From contig RXJJ01000012.1 in the NCBI GenBank assembly GCA_003963145.1, positions 1 through 64,000 of the forward strand: DNA of 64,000 nucleotides, written 5' to 3'. Within the stretch, counting starts at the first letter, position 1, and each line of letters starts with the position of its first letter. The notes beneath the pieces were generated by a model. The model worked only from the letters and a program-made list of their open reading frames with translations, was not told the DNA's origin and ran no database searches. The stretch comes from Bradyrhizobiaceae bacterium (GTDB taxonomy: Bacteria; Pseudomonadota; Alphaproteobacteria; Rhizobiales; Xanthobacteraceae). Both the position numbers and the translations under genes were made by a program. Positions 1 through 7,777 of the stretch are shown here, piece by piece.

Positions 1-165
1 AACCTCGCGATCCTGCGGTACGGTCGCCTCGGTTAGCGCGGACCGCACGACACTGAACCTCTTAAATCGTGAAACGTCAGACCGGCGATCTTGGCCTGCT
101 GACAAGCCTTTCCCCACGACGCACGAAACCCATCAGAAGTCCAAGGTCGACCGTGACTATTCGTC

Positions 166-375
166 ATGATGATCGGGCTTTCCGAAGAATTTTTAGCAAA
201 CGCTTTGGTTAGAAAAAGCCGATTGAACCGCTACCAGGCAATTGGCGAAGACGTGAATGGCGTCATCTCAGTTGCTTTCGCTGTGCTGGGCCTGGAAGGC
301 ATTTCTGTTATCTCAATGCGTCCGGCCAGCAGCAAGGAAAGGAAACTTTATCGTGAGCACCAAAAAAGCAAATAG
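166..375 (+). pseudogene. brnT: BrnT-like toxin remnant
   Basis: The 69-residue frame keeps the C-terminal half of a BrnT ribonuclease toxin: a RYQAIGE segment, a hydrophobic beta strand and the family ending ISMRPASSKERKLYREH (BrnT proteins typically end IISARxAxxxERxxY). The N-terminal third expected in a toxin of about 90 residues is not recognisable, so the catalytic fold is incomplete. Its end overlaps the GTG start of the antitoxin remnant, the usual brnT-brnA arrangement. The family call comes from the C-terminal motif and from the partner; whether any of it is translated is unknown. Confidence 0.55.
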
Positions 376-644
376 AACCAAAAAAGGTTTTGGCGCGGCG
401 GATTTGAAGGCTGTTTCCGATAATCCGGAATGGACAGAAAAAGACTTCGCAAGGGTCCTTCAGTGAGGTTTTTCCGGATTTGGCAAAAACTATCAGAGGA
501 CGTGGACCGCAAAAGGCGCCTACGAAGGAACCGGTTTCAATTCGCTTGAGGCAGTATGCGTTGCTCCCGTTCTGCACTAAAAACCTTGTTGGCGGCACAC
601 AGACTTTTGGCGACACACAGACTTGGCCAGCGGTGCGTTTCTAA
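353..644 (+). pseudogene. brnA: BrnA-like antitoxin, frameshifted and truncated
   Basis: From GTG 353 one frame encodes a BrnA N-terminus (KKGFGAADLKAVSDNPEW) and stops at 464-466. The continuation, FSEVFPDLAKTIRGRGPQK then APTKEPVSIRL, is read in another frame from about 456, so a frameshift near 450-460 split the gene. After SIRLR the ribbon-helix-helix C-terminus is replaced by unrelated sequence to the stop at 642-644. That tail contains an 18-base-period repeat (ACACAGACTT at 597 and 615) encoding GTQTFGDTQTW. Antitoxin and toxin are therefore both decayed. Confidence 0.65.
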
Positions 645-703
645 TCGTAACAGAGAAATTTTCGATAAGCCATTTTGCAGCTTTATTCATGGAACGGCAT
701 TGC

Positions 704-723
704 ATATTAGATAATTCTAATAT
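704..723. promoter_or_regulatory. Palindromic operator, probable ArsR (BigR/SqrR-type) site
   Basis: A perfect inverted repeat has arms ATATTAGA and TCTAATAT around TAAT, with a core TTAG-N6-CTAA. It lies about 105 bases upstream of the YeeE/persulfide dioxygenase operon. The same core with identical spacing occurs at 4476-4489 next to the arsR gene. The binding protein is inferred from this sharing and from the known BigR regulon, which contains DUF395 and persulfide dioxygenase genes. Confidence 0.6.
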
Positions 724-826
724 ATATGGCGAAAACCGCGACGTAGTCAAATCCCATCAATCGTCACGGACGGGGTTCTGGATGCCGGCTGGCTCTGCAG
801 CCTGATTTTTTAATCCGGGGAAAAGC

Positions 827-1255
827 ATGGCGGTCACGCCGTTCACACCATTTGCCTCCCTTCTTGGAGGCATAATCATCGGCATCGCTGCCGTATTGCT
901 GATGCTTGCGACCGGGCGCATTGCCGGGATCAGTGGCATCGCAGCGCGCCTGTTCCCGCCTTATCAGGATACGGAGCTCACGGGACGATTGGCATTTATT
1001 ACTGGCCTGATCGTTGCGCCTCTTGTTGTGTTGCTAGTGACCGGACGCGCCCCGGTGCGGACAGTCCAGTCCAGCGATTTTGCACTCATCATTGCCGGGT
1101 TGCTCGTCGGCTTTGGTTCCGTGTGGGGCAACGGCTGTACATCGGGTCACGGTGTTTGTGGAATAGCACGTTTGTCGTTGCGCTCCATGGTTGCAACTGC
1201 GGTTTTCATGGCCTCGGCATTCGTTACCGTCTTCATCACGCGTCATTGTCTCTGA
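827..1255 (+). CDS. YeeE/YedE family sulfur transport protein
   Basis: A 142-residue integral membrane protein with about four hydrophobic segments. It carries the YeeE/YedE (DUF395) signature GNGCTSGHGVCGIARLS near residues 102-118, whose cysteines are thought to relay thiosulfate or sulfane sulfur across the membrane. It is half the size of a full YeeE and is followed eight bases later by a second half-size member, so the two probably form one transporter. Position downstream of an ArsR-type operator and upstream of a persulfide dioxygenase matches BigR-type operons. The transported species cannot be read from the sequence. Confidence 0.85.
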   Translation: MAVTPFTPFASLLGGIIIGIAAVLLMLATGRIAGISGIAARLFPPYQDTELTGRLAFITGLIVAPLVVLLVTGRAPVRTVQSSDFALIIAGLLVGFGSVWGNGCTSGHGVCGIARLSLRSMVATAVFMASAFVTVFITRHCL

Positions 1256-1263
1256 GGTCCGCC

Positions 1264-1719
1264 ATGGCAATCTTCGCACAATTTCTAATCGGTCTGATCT
1301 TTGGATTAGGCCTCATCATTTCGGGTATGTCGGATCCAGCAAAGGTTCTGAATTTTCTGGACCTTGCCGCGATTCCAAAAGGAACATGGGACGCCAGCCT
1401 GGTCTTCGTCATGGCTGGCGCTGTTGCTGTGACTTTTGTCGGCTTTCGCTTCGTTTTTAAATCGAGCCGTCCGATCTTCGCAGATTGCTTTCATTTGCCT
1501 GCAACCACCGGACTCGATGCCCGAATTGTTATCGGTCCGGTGCTATTCGGCATTGGATGGGGCATGGCGGGATTTTGTCCTGGCCCGGCATTCACTGCGC
1601 TAATCGGAAAATCGCCGGCGGCATTCATCTTCGTTTCAGCAATGTTCACGGGCATGGTTGCCGCGCGCTGGCTTGCAAATCGAACGTCGTCTGCAAGAGC
1701 GAAAATTCAAACGCTATGA
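1264..1719 (+). CDS. DUF6691/YeeE-like membrane protein
   Basis: A 151-residue membrane protein, the companion of the preceding YeeE-like gene. It has an N-terminal hydrophobic helix with LGLIISGMSDPAKVLNF, a second helix, and a C-terminal GWGMAGFCPGPA motif holding the conserved cysteine of this family. ATG 1264 is chosen because it begins the conserved N-terminus and follows the upstream stop directly; an earlier in-frame ATG at 1123 would lie inside the upstream gene. The pair is commonly found with ETHE1/Blh-type persulfide dioxygenases, as here. Confidence 0.82.
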   Translation: MAIFAQFLIGLIFGLGLIISGMSDPAKVLNFLDLAAIPKGTWDASLVFVMAGAVAVTFVGFRFVFKSSRPIFADCFHLPATTGLDARIVIGPVLFGIGWGMAGFCPGPAFTALIGKSPAAFIFVSAMFTGMVAARWLANRTSSARAKIQTL

Positions 1720-1742
1720 ATTCAAGGCATCGGGATAAATCC

Positions 1743-2636
1743 ATGTCAGCCATTCCATTTGAAGTCGATCTCAGGGTCAGACCGGAAGTGACAGCTTTTT
1801 TTGACGAGCCGACGAATACCGTCAGCTATGTTGTCAAGGATCCGGCATCGAACACCTGCGCCGTTATCGATTCCGTGATGGATATTGATTATGCGGCCGG
1901 CCGCATCGCCTATAAGTCGGCGGACGCGATCATCGCTTTCGTGCAAAAGCACAATCTCAAAGTGGAATGGCTCATCGAGACCCACGTTCATGCGGATCAT
2001 CTCTCCGGCGCGCCTTACATCCAGGGCAAACTCGGCGGCAAAATCGGAATCGGCGAGAACATCAAGATCGTGCAGCAGACCTTCGGCAAGATTTTCAACG
2101 AAGGCACGGAGTTCCAAAGGGACGGAAGCCAATTCGATCGTCTCTTTGCCGATGGAGATACTTATCAGATCGGCTCAATGACCGCTTTTGCCATGCACAC
2201 GCCCGGACATACGCCGGCTTGTATGACCCATGTGATCGGTGACGCGGCCTTTGTCGGCGACACCCTCTTTATGCCCGACAGCGGATCGGCTCGCGCGGAT
2301 TTCCCGGGAGGCGATGCACGCACGCTGTACCGATCAATCAAGAGAGTGCTGTCGTTGCCGGGAGAGATGCGGCTGTTCATGTGTCATGACTACGGACCGA
2401 ACGGTCGCAATATTCGCTGGGAGACGACCGTGAACGAGCAGCGCGCTCACAACATTCATGTCAGGGATGGCATGTCGGAAGATGCATTCGTGGCCATCCG
2501 CGAAGCGCGGGATAAAACGCTTTCGATGCCGAAGCTGATTATTCCATCGCTTCAGGTGAATATGAAGGCGGGCCAGTTACCTACGCCGGATGACAGCGGC
2601 AAACGCTTTCTCAAGGTGCCGATCAACGGCCTGTAG
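1743..2636 (+). CDS. blh: Persulfide (sulfur) dioxygenase, metallo-beta-lactamase fold, Blh/ETHE1-like
   Basis: A 297-residue cytoplasmic metallo-beta-lactamase-fold enzyme expected to oxidise glutathione persulfide to sulfite with a mononuclear iron. The metal site motif THVHADH is at residues 80-86; further metal ligands are in HTPGHTP and FVGDTLF, and CHDYGPNGR is typical of the Blh branch. The start at ATG 1743 gives the conserved N-terminus; a longer in-frame opening from 1485 overlaps the upstream gene. It completes a transporter-oxidation module for sulfane sulfur. It converges with the orphan soxZ gene, the two ends overlapping by 14 bases. Confidence 0.85.
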   Translation: MSAIPFEVDLRVRPEVTAFFDEPTNTVSYVVKDPASNTCAVIDSVMDIDYAAGRIAYKSADAIIAFVQKHNLKVEWLIETHVHADHLSGAPYIQGKLGGKIGIGENIKIVQQTFGKIFNEGTEFQRDGSQFDRLFADGDTYQIGSMTAFAMHTPGHTPACMTHVIGDAAFVGDTLFMPDSGSARADFPGGDARTLYRSIKRVLSLPGEMRLFMCHDYGPNGRNIRWETTVNEQRAHNIHVRDGMSEDAFVAIREARDKTLSMPKLIIPSLQVNMKAGQLPTPDDSGKRFLKVPINGL

Positions 2637-2949
2637 CGTCTTCGATCAGAGTTTTCGTGCTGTCGATTGCCTGGCTACTATCGACCCATCGCGCGGTGAT
2701 CGTGTCGCCTGGCCGTCCACCCTTGAACGAGAATTTCACATAGGGCTGCCTTGCGATCATAGGCCCCCAATCGGCAGTGAAGACCGTCTTGCCGTTATGT
2801 TCAAATTTCAGCGTTTCTATATAGCGGGCAGGAATAAGCTGATCCGCTGGATCCTTCGCAAAACCAGAATCCATGGGATGCTTGATCAAAACCTGAACCT
2901 CGGTTTGATCGCCGATCTGAACGGCGCGCATATGAATAGTTGACTGCAT
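2623..2949 (-). CDS. soxZ2: Orphan SoxZ-like sulfur-carrier subunit
   Basis: This 108-residue protein is a full SoxZ domain. It shares with the cluster's own SoxZ the segments EVQVLIKHPMDSGF, the IETLKFEHNGK region, WGP and KFSFKGG. SoxZ lacks the sulfur-binding cysteine and works as partner of SoxY. No second soxY is adjacent. It sits instead downstream of a SoxH-like metallohydrolase and arsR on the same strand. No signal peptide is evident, so export would need to piggyback on Tat-exported SoxY. It may form an alternative SoxY-SoxZ carrier; that role is inference. The name soxZ2 is mine. Confidence 0.8.
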   Translation of the reverse strand: MQSTIHMRAVQIGDQTEVQVLIKHPMDSGFAKDPADQLIPARYIETLKFEHNGKTVFTADWGPMIARQPYVKFSFKGGRPGDTITARWVDSSQAIDSTKTLIEDATGR

Positions 2950-3057
2950 ACGCTCTCTCCGGACAACAGCATCATTCAGAACAATAGAGTGCTCTCCAGG
3001 TTGCCATTATTGTAAAATGATAGGAAGAAACAAAAGTATTTCGCAGATGGCGCTTCC

Positions 3058-4086
3058 TCACTTCTTGAATTGTGAGGCTTCGAGTTCCAGGAATATCCGG
3101 TAAGCGTTGCCGCGGTTGTTGTTGTCGAAGGCCGGAAATTTCCTGTATTTGGACCAATCCGCCGCATCGTAGGCTGTATCAAAGTCGATCCAGTTCGTCA
3201 CTGCGTTGTTCATCGTGTCGCGCACGTACTGGATATAGTCGCGAGTGAATGCGATGGCTTCCTTGGCTTGCGCGGAAGGTTTGCCGTGACCCGGAATAAT
3301 GAATTGCGGATCGAGGCTCAGCACTTCATTCAGCGCTTTCAGCCATTGCGTGGTGCTGACATCGTCGCTGTTCATAAAGGGGATGCGGCTGTTCTGAACA
3401 ATGTCGCCTGCGAATAGCACGCCATCAGGTTCGACCATCATCATGATATCGCTGCCGGAGTGAGCCGGACCGGCATAGATCAGGGAAAAGCGTTTGCCGC
3501 CAAGCGAGATCGTCATTTTGTCGTCGAATGTAATGTCGGGTGAGATCACACGTGTTTTTTTATTCACCCATGGATATAGAGCTTCCTGACGTTGACTGAG
3601 CCGCGCCCCGGCACGCTCGTCGGCAGTTTCCTTATTCTCGTTGTAATCGCTGGACCGGTCCTGTGCGATGATTGTTGCGCTGGTGTGATCCTTGAAGGCC
3701 TGCAGGCCATAAATGTGGTCGGCATGATAATGGCTGACCACCATGTAGCGAATATCCTTGTTCGTCTGTTTGCGGATGTCCTTCAGTAGTTCCCAGCCAA
3801 GCGAGGGTGTGCCAAGTGCATCGAAAACAACGACACCATCATTAGTAATGACATACCCGGCGTTGGAGGTATTACCTTCGTTGACCTTGCTGGGGACACC
3901 AGGATTGCCGATGCTGTAAAAAATGTCCTTGCCGGGTACCTGTTCAATCGTAAGCGGACGATCAAGCGGTGCATATTCCGGAGCCGCCGGGAGGGTGGCG
4001 AACAAGACCGATGGAATTGCCGTCAGCGCCAGCGCGGCGGCATACAAGGTATTTCTCACGATCCGGCTCACGAGAAGTCGTCGCAA
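3058..4086 (-). CDS. soxH: Periplasmic metallo-beta-lactamase-fold hydrolase, SoxH-like
   Basis: A 342-residue protein with an N-terminal signal or anchor (hydrophobic residues about 12-32) and a metallo-beta-lactamase domain: SHYHADHIYG, then AGPAHSGSD, FAGDIVQ and PGHGKPS, which together supply the metal ligands. It resembles SoxH and the metallohydrolases associated with SoxYZ-like carriers, whose substrate is not firmly known. Its start overlaps the end of arsR by 19 bases, and the orphan soxZ follows, so arsR-soxH-soxZ2 is probably one leftward operon. The SoxH name rests on context as much as on similarity. Confidence 0.7.
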   Translation of the reverse strand: MRRLLVSRIVRNTLYAAALALTAIPSVLFATLPAAPEYAPLDRPLTIEQVPGKDIFYSIGNPGVPSKVNEGNTSNAGYVITNDGVVVFDALGTPSLGWELLKDIRKQTNKDIRYMVVSHYHADHIYGLQAFKDHTSATIIAQDRSSDYNENKETADERAGARLSQRQEALYPWVNKKTRVISPDITFDDKMTISLGGKRFSLIYAGPAHSGSDIMMMVEPDGVLFAGDIVQNSRIPFMNSDDVSTTQWLKALNEVLSLDPQFIIPGHGKPSAQAKEAIAFTRDYIQYVRDTMNNAVTNWIDFDTAYDAADWSKYRKFPAFDNNNRGNAYRIFLELEASQFKK

Positions 4087-4412
4087 TACAGCTTCTTGAG
4101 CACTTTGACGAGTTTGGTCACCCGCGAGTCTGCGATCCTATAATAAAGTGTCTGTGACTCCCTGCGAAATTCGACCAGTCCCTCGTCGCGCAATTTGGTG
4201 AGATGTTGAGATAGCGCGGACTGACTGAGGCTCAGCGCGTCGACCAATTCGCCGACTTTCATCTCATTTTTCATCATCAGATGGCAGACAATGAGAAGGC
4301 GGTTTTCATTCGCCAGGACATTCAGCAGGCGCGAGACTTCTTCTGCCTGTTTGGCCAGAAGCTGATCGGGGGTCAATTTGTTTGCGCGCGATTTCGCTAC
4401 GGTTGATGTCAT
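4068..4412 (-). CDS. ArsR-family repressor, persulfide-sensor (BigR/SqrR/SoxR) type
   Basis: A 114-residue winged-helix regulator. The recognition region is ALSLSQSALSQHLTKLRDEG. It has exactly two cysteines, C43 in LLIVCHL and C110 in KLYCDDF. Their number and spacing match the cysteine pair of SqrR and BigR, which forms a polysulfide bridge with reactive sulfur species and releases DNA. It lies divergently from the sox operon, and the intervening control region holds a TTAG-N6-CTAA palindrome also found before the persulfide dioxygenase operon. The repressor role on both operons is inferred from this. Confidence 0.85.
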   Translation of the reverse strand: MTSTVAKSRANKLTPDQLLAKQAEEVSRLLNVLANENRLLIVCHLMMKNEMKVGELVDALSLSQSALSQHLTKLRDEGLVEFRRESQTLYYRIADSRVTKLVKVLKKLYCDDFS

Positions 4413-4475
4413 CGAAGTTCAGTCCGGTTCGGTCTCATGATTCCGCCGTGCACCAATTATACAGATGCTTCTTAT

Positions 4476-4489
4476 TTAGCGTTGACTAA
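4476..4489. promoter_or_regulatory. ArsR-type operator in the arsR/soxC divergent promoter region
   Basis: TTAG-CGTTGA-CTAA, with flanking A/T bases extending the symmetry at five of six positions per arm. It lies between the start of arsR and the start of soxC. The core and its six-base spacer length equal those of the palindrome at 704-723, which implies one repressor for both operons. Confidence 0.6.
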
Positions 4490-4576
4490 TTTAGCAACCA
4501 TAGATAGGAGTTGAGGCAATCAATAAGCAAATCTGATCGTCTCATAAAAATGGGCGATCGCCAAGGGAGGGTTGGA

Positions 4577-5881
4577 GTGCCTTTTCAACTCCTAGGAGAT
4601 GCCCGCAAGGCGTCTCTCGCTGCCGGGCCGGATCGTGTCCGGATACCCAGGCGCTCATTATTGAAATTGGCCGGAGCGGCTGCCGGAGCGGCTTTGCTCG
4701 ATGGCAAATCCGCACGCGCGGAGAGCGCTTCTCCTCCTGCCGACAATGATTGGTCGCAATCGATCGGAGCGGGTGTCGTCGATCAGCCTTACGGCAAGCC
4801 CGCGGCAGCCGAAGCCGGCGTGATTCGCCGCAACGTGCCCTGGCTGACGGCTGGAACGGAGTCGTCGATCAGTTTTTCTCCGCTGCAAAGCCTTCACGGC
4901 ATCATCACGCCGAATGGATTGTTTTTTGAGCGTTATCACGCCGGCCGGCCGGATGTGGACGCGGACCAGCACCGTCTGATGATTCACGGTCTTGTCGATC
5001 GTCCGCTGGTCCTGACGATGAAAGACATTTTGCGGTTTCCTTCGACATCCCGGATCCATTTCATCGAATGCCCTGCGAATGGCGGCATGGAGTGGCGGGG
5101 AGCGCAACTGAATTCCCTTCAGTTCACGCACGGCATGATTAGCTGCGCCGAATGGACGGGCGTCAAATTATCGACGCTGTTGAATGAAGTCGGTCTCAAG
5201 AAAGAGGCGAAATGGGTTCTGGTCGAAGGCGCGGATGGCGCTCACATGACCCGAAGTCTGCCGATTTCCAAATGTCTCGACGATTGTCTTGTTGTCTATG
5301 CGCAGAATGGCGAAGCGTTGCGGCCGGAGCAAGGGTATCCGCTGCGTCTTGTCGTCCCGGGTTGGGAGGGCAATGTCAGCGTGAAATGGCTGCGCCGGAT
5401 CAAGGTTGGCGACCAGCCTTGGTATACACGTGAGGAGACATCCAAATATACCGATCTGATGCCGGATGGAAAATCGCGCGGGTTCACCTGGCTGATCGAT
5501 TCCAAGTCGGTGATTACGTTCCCGTGTCCGGAAAAGCCGTTGAGCGGACCGGGTCTTTATGAGATTCGCGGTCTGGCCTGGACCGGCAATGGCAAGATCA
5601 AGGAAGTGCACGTATCGACCGACGGCGGTGCAAACTGGCGTCAGGCCGAATTGAAAGAGCCGGTGCTGTCGAAGGCTCTCACACGGTTTTCCATTCCCTG
5701 GCAATGGGACGGCAAGCCTGCGCTTCTCGAGTCGCGCGCCGTTGACGAGACCGGCTTCGTTCAGCCGACGCTTGCCGCGTTGCGGAAAATACGTGGCTCG
5801 AATTCCGTCTATCACAACAACTCAATTCAGACTTGGCAGGTTAAGCCCGATGGGAGCATTTTCGATGTTCAGATCGGCTAG
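4577..5881 (+). CDS. soxC: Sulfane dehydrogenase molybdenum subunit SoxC
   Basis: SoxC is the molybdopterin subunit of periplasmic SoxCD, which oxidises the SoxY-bound sulfane sulfur. The protein has a twin-arginine signal (IPRRSLLKLAG, RR at 25-26), the sulfite-oxidase-type molybdopterin domain with the metal-ligand cysteine in FIECPANGG, and a C-terminal dimerisation domain. I prefer GTG 4577 because AGGGAGG lies six bases upstream, giving 434 residues. TTG 4511 and ATG 4550 are possible but lack a good ribosome site. It is the first gene of the sox operon. Confidence 0.92.
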   Translation: MPFQLLGDARKASLAAGPDRVRIPRRSLLKLAGAAAGAALLDGKSARAESASPPADNDWSQSIGAGVVDQPYGKPAAAEAGVIRRNVPWLTAGTESSISFSPLQSLHGIITPNGLFFERYHAGRPDVDADQHRLMIHGLVDRPLVLTMKDILRFPSTSRIHFIECPANGGMEWRGAQLNSLQFTHGMISCAEWTGVKLSTLLNEVGLKKEAKWVLVEGADGAHMTRSLPISKCLDDCLVVYAQNGEALRPEQGYPLRLVVPGWEGNVSVKWLRRIKVGDQPWYTREETSKYTDLMPDGKSRGFTWLIDSKSVITFPCPEKPLSGPGLYEIRGLAWTGNGKIKEVHVSTDGGANWRQAELKEPVLSKALTRFSIPWQWDGKPALLESRAVDETGFVQPTLAALRKIRGSNSVYHNNSIQTWQVKPDGSIFDVQIG

Positions 5882-6542
5882 CCTGATGGCCACGGTCGCT
5901 TGTGCAGCGCTCCTGATGCTGGGCGTTTCCGTGTCTCATGCGAGTGAGAAACAGCCCTTCGGATACGGGACGCCTGCTACGCCGGAACAAATCCGCGGCT
6001 GGGATATCGACGCGCGCGGCGACGACGGAAAGGGATTGCCGCCCGGCAAGGGAAATGTCGAACACGGTGCCGAAGTCTTCGCCGATCAGTGTGCCAGCTG
6101 TCATGGCACGTTCGGTGAAGGCGAGGGCCGCTATCCAAAACTTGTCGGCGGCAACGGTACGCTCACCGCAGATCGTCCCGAGCCGACTGTTGGAAGCTAT
6201 TGGCCTTTCCCGGTGACGTTGTGGGATTACATCAACCGTGCGATGCCGTTCCCGACACCGCACACGCTGTCGTCTGACGATGTTTATGCGCTGACGGCTT
6301 ACATTCTCAATCTGAACAATCTGGTTCCCGAAAATTTCGTCGCCGACAAGGATTCTTTGCCGAAAGTCAAAATGCCAAACCACGATAATTTCAGTTGGCA
6401 GGATCCACGCCCGGATACGGCAACAAAGCCCTGCATGACGAAATGTCTTGATCCGTCAACCTTGAAGATCGTTTCGACGGCCGAGGGACAGAATCTGACG
6501 CCGAGAACAACTGGTCCGCTTGATGACATGAAACCGAAGTGA
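5865..6542 (+). CDS. soxD: Cytochrome c subunit SoxD of sulfane dehydrogenase
   Basis: Monoheme c-type cytochrome, electron acceptor of SoxC. From ATG 5865 it has 225 residues: a Sec signal ending near VSHA, then a single CASCH heme motif at 76-80 and the GRYPKLVGG segment typical of SoxD. It lacks the second heme domain found in longer SoxD proteins such as that of Paracoccus. The start overlaps soxC by 17 bases; ATG 5865 is chosen for GGGAG eight bases upstream, with ATG 5850 as alternative. Confidence 0.9.
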   Translation: MFRSASLMATVACAALLMLGVSVSHASEKQPFGYGTPATPEQIRGWDIDARGDDGKGLPPGKGNVEHGAEVFADQCASCHGTFGEGEGRYPKLVGGNGTLTADRPEPTVGSYWPFPVTLWDYINRAMPFPTPHTLSSDDVYALTAYILNLNNLVPENFVADKDSLPKVKMPNHDNFSWQDPRPDTATKPCMTKCLDPSTLKIVSTAEGQNLTPRTTGPLDDMKPK

Positions 6543-6557
6543 TTTGTGGAGCGCATG

Positions 6558-6911
6558 ATGCACTTTGATCGTCTTCATATCGCAGCTGCAGCAATCGGAT
6601 TTTTTTTGGCATCGTCGGTTGCTGCGCATGCACAATCTGCACCTGCCCTCGATGGAAAGGCGATTGCGTTCGATCGCGGGAAGGGAAATTGTCTTTCTTG
6701 TCACGACATCAAAGGAGGCGATCTGCCAGGCACGATCGGTCCTCAGCTTAACGATATGAAGGCGCGGTTCCCCGACCGCAACGAACTCATTGCGATCGTG
6801 ACTGATGAGACAAAGCGCAATCCGCAAACGGTCATGCCGCCATTCGGGCGGAATCTGATCCTGAACGAAAAAGAGATCTCGGCGATCGTCGATTTTCTCT
6901 ATCAGCTCTAA
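6558..6911 (+). CDS. soxX: Sulfur oxidation cytochrome SoxX
   Basis: Small monoheme cytochrome c of the SoxAX complex, which links thiosulfate to the SoxY cysteine. About 117 residues: a signal peptide (to about AAHAQ), heme motif CLSCH at 45-49, and the axial methionine candidate in TVMPPFG. GGAG at 6548-6551 is six bases before ATG 6558; ATG 6555 and GTG 6546 are alternatives. It sits between soxD and soxY rather than beside soxA, so its partner gene is two genes downstream. Confidence 0.9.
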   Translation: MHFDRLHIAAAAIGFFLASSVAAHAQSAPALDGKAIAFDRGKGNCLSCHDIKGGDLPGTIGPQLNDMKARFPDRNELIAIVTDETKRNPQTVMPPFGRNLILNEKEISAIVDFLYQL

Positions 6912-6931
6912 GAACATCCGGAGGAAATCAA

Positions 6932-7429
6932 ATGAGCGCCGCCAATCCTTCATCTCTGCCTACATCACGCCGGCGCCTGTTGAAGGGCATTGTGCTTGCG
7001 AGCATCTTTGGAGTTGGCATCAACGCGATGCGGTCGATCGCAGCTTTTGCGGCCGACGCCGCAGGCTGGCCCGCCGATGCGTTCAAGCAGAAAAATCAGG
7101 CCGATGCGCTTAAGGCTCTTTATGGAAAGACGGCCGAGGTTTCCGATCAGGTGAAGCTTGACGCTCCCGAGATTGCCGAGAATGGCGCCGTCGTTCCGAT
7201 CAGTGTCAGCACCACCTTGCCGAAAGTGACATCGATTTCGGTGATGGTTGCCGAGAATCCCTATGCACTTGCGGCTTCCTATAAAATTCCGGAAGGCACG
7301 CTGCCTTCGGTTTCGAACCGTCTGAAGATGGCCAAGACAAGCAACGTCATCGCGGTCGTCGAAGCTGACGGCAAACTCTATAGCGCAAGCAAGGAAGTTA
7401 AGGTCACCGTCGGCGGTTGCGGCGGTTAA
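6932..7429 (+). CDS. soxY: Sulfur carrier protein SoxY
   Basis: Covalent sulfur carrier of the Sox cycle. The 165-residue precursor has a twin-arginine signal (SRRRLLKGI at 12-20) and ends with the swinging-arm motif VGGCGG, in which C163 carries the thiosulfate-derived sulfur. An AGGAAATCAA ribosome site precedes ATG 6932. It is co-transcribed with soxZ 14 bases downstream; SoxZ is exported with it because only SoxY has the Tat signal. Confidence 0.95.
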   Translation: MSAANPSSLPTSRRRLLKGIVLASIFGVGINAMRSIAAFAADAAGWPADAFKQKNQADALKALYGKTAEVSDQVKLDAPEIAENGAVVPISVSTTLPKVTSISVMVAENPYALAASYKIPEGTLPSVSNRLKMAKTSNVIAVVEADGKLYSASKEVKVTVGGCGG

Positions 7430-7443
7430 GGAAGGATAAGACC

Positions 7444-7755
7444 ATGGCATCGACTATTCGCGTACGCGCTATCGCTGGAGCCGACACCACGGAGGTGCAG
7501 GCGCTGGTTCAGCATCCGATGGATTCCGGATTCGTCAAGGATGCTCAAGGCAATCTCATTCCACCGCATCACATCGAGACGGTTCAGTTCGAGACGGGCG
7601 GCAAGATCGTGTTTACCGCGTTGTGGGGGCCGGCGGTTTCCAAGGATCCCTTCATCAAATTCAGTTTCAAGGGTGGCAAGAAGGGCGACGATCTCACGAT
7701 CACATGGATCGACAACAAGGGCGCCACGGATACCACAACCGCCAAGATCGCCTGA
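7444..7755 (+). CDS. soxZ: Sulfur carrier partner SoxZ
   Basis: A 103-residue SoxZ domain that pairs with SoxY and presents its cysteine to the Sox enzymes. Recognised by VQALVQHPMDSGF, the LIPPHHIETV region, WGP and FIKFSFKGGKKGD. There is no signal peptide. ATG 7444 follows AAGGAAGGATAAGACC. A second, orphan SoxZ of similar length is at 2623-2949, so this window carries two SoxZ for one SoxY. Confidence 0.95.
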   Translation: MASTIRVRAIAGADTTEVQALVQHPMDSGFVKDAQGNLIPPHHIETVQFETGGKIVFTALWGPAVSKDPFIKFSFKGGKKGDDLTITWIDNKGATDTTTAKIA

Positions 7756-7777
7756 TAGTTAAGCTGGAGGGGACTGC

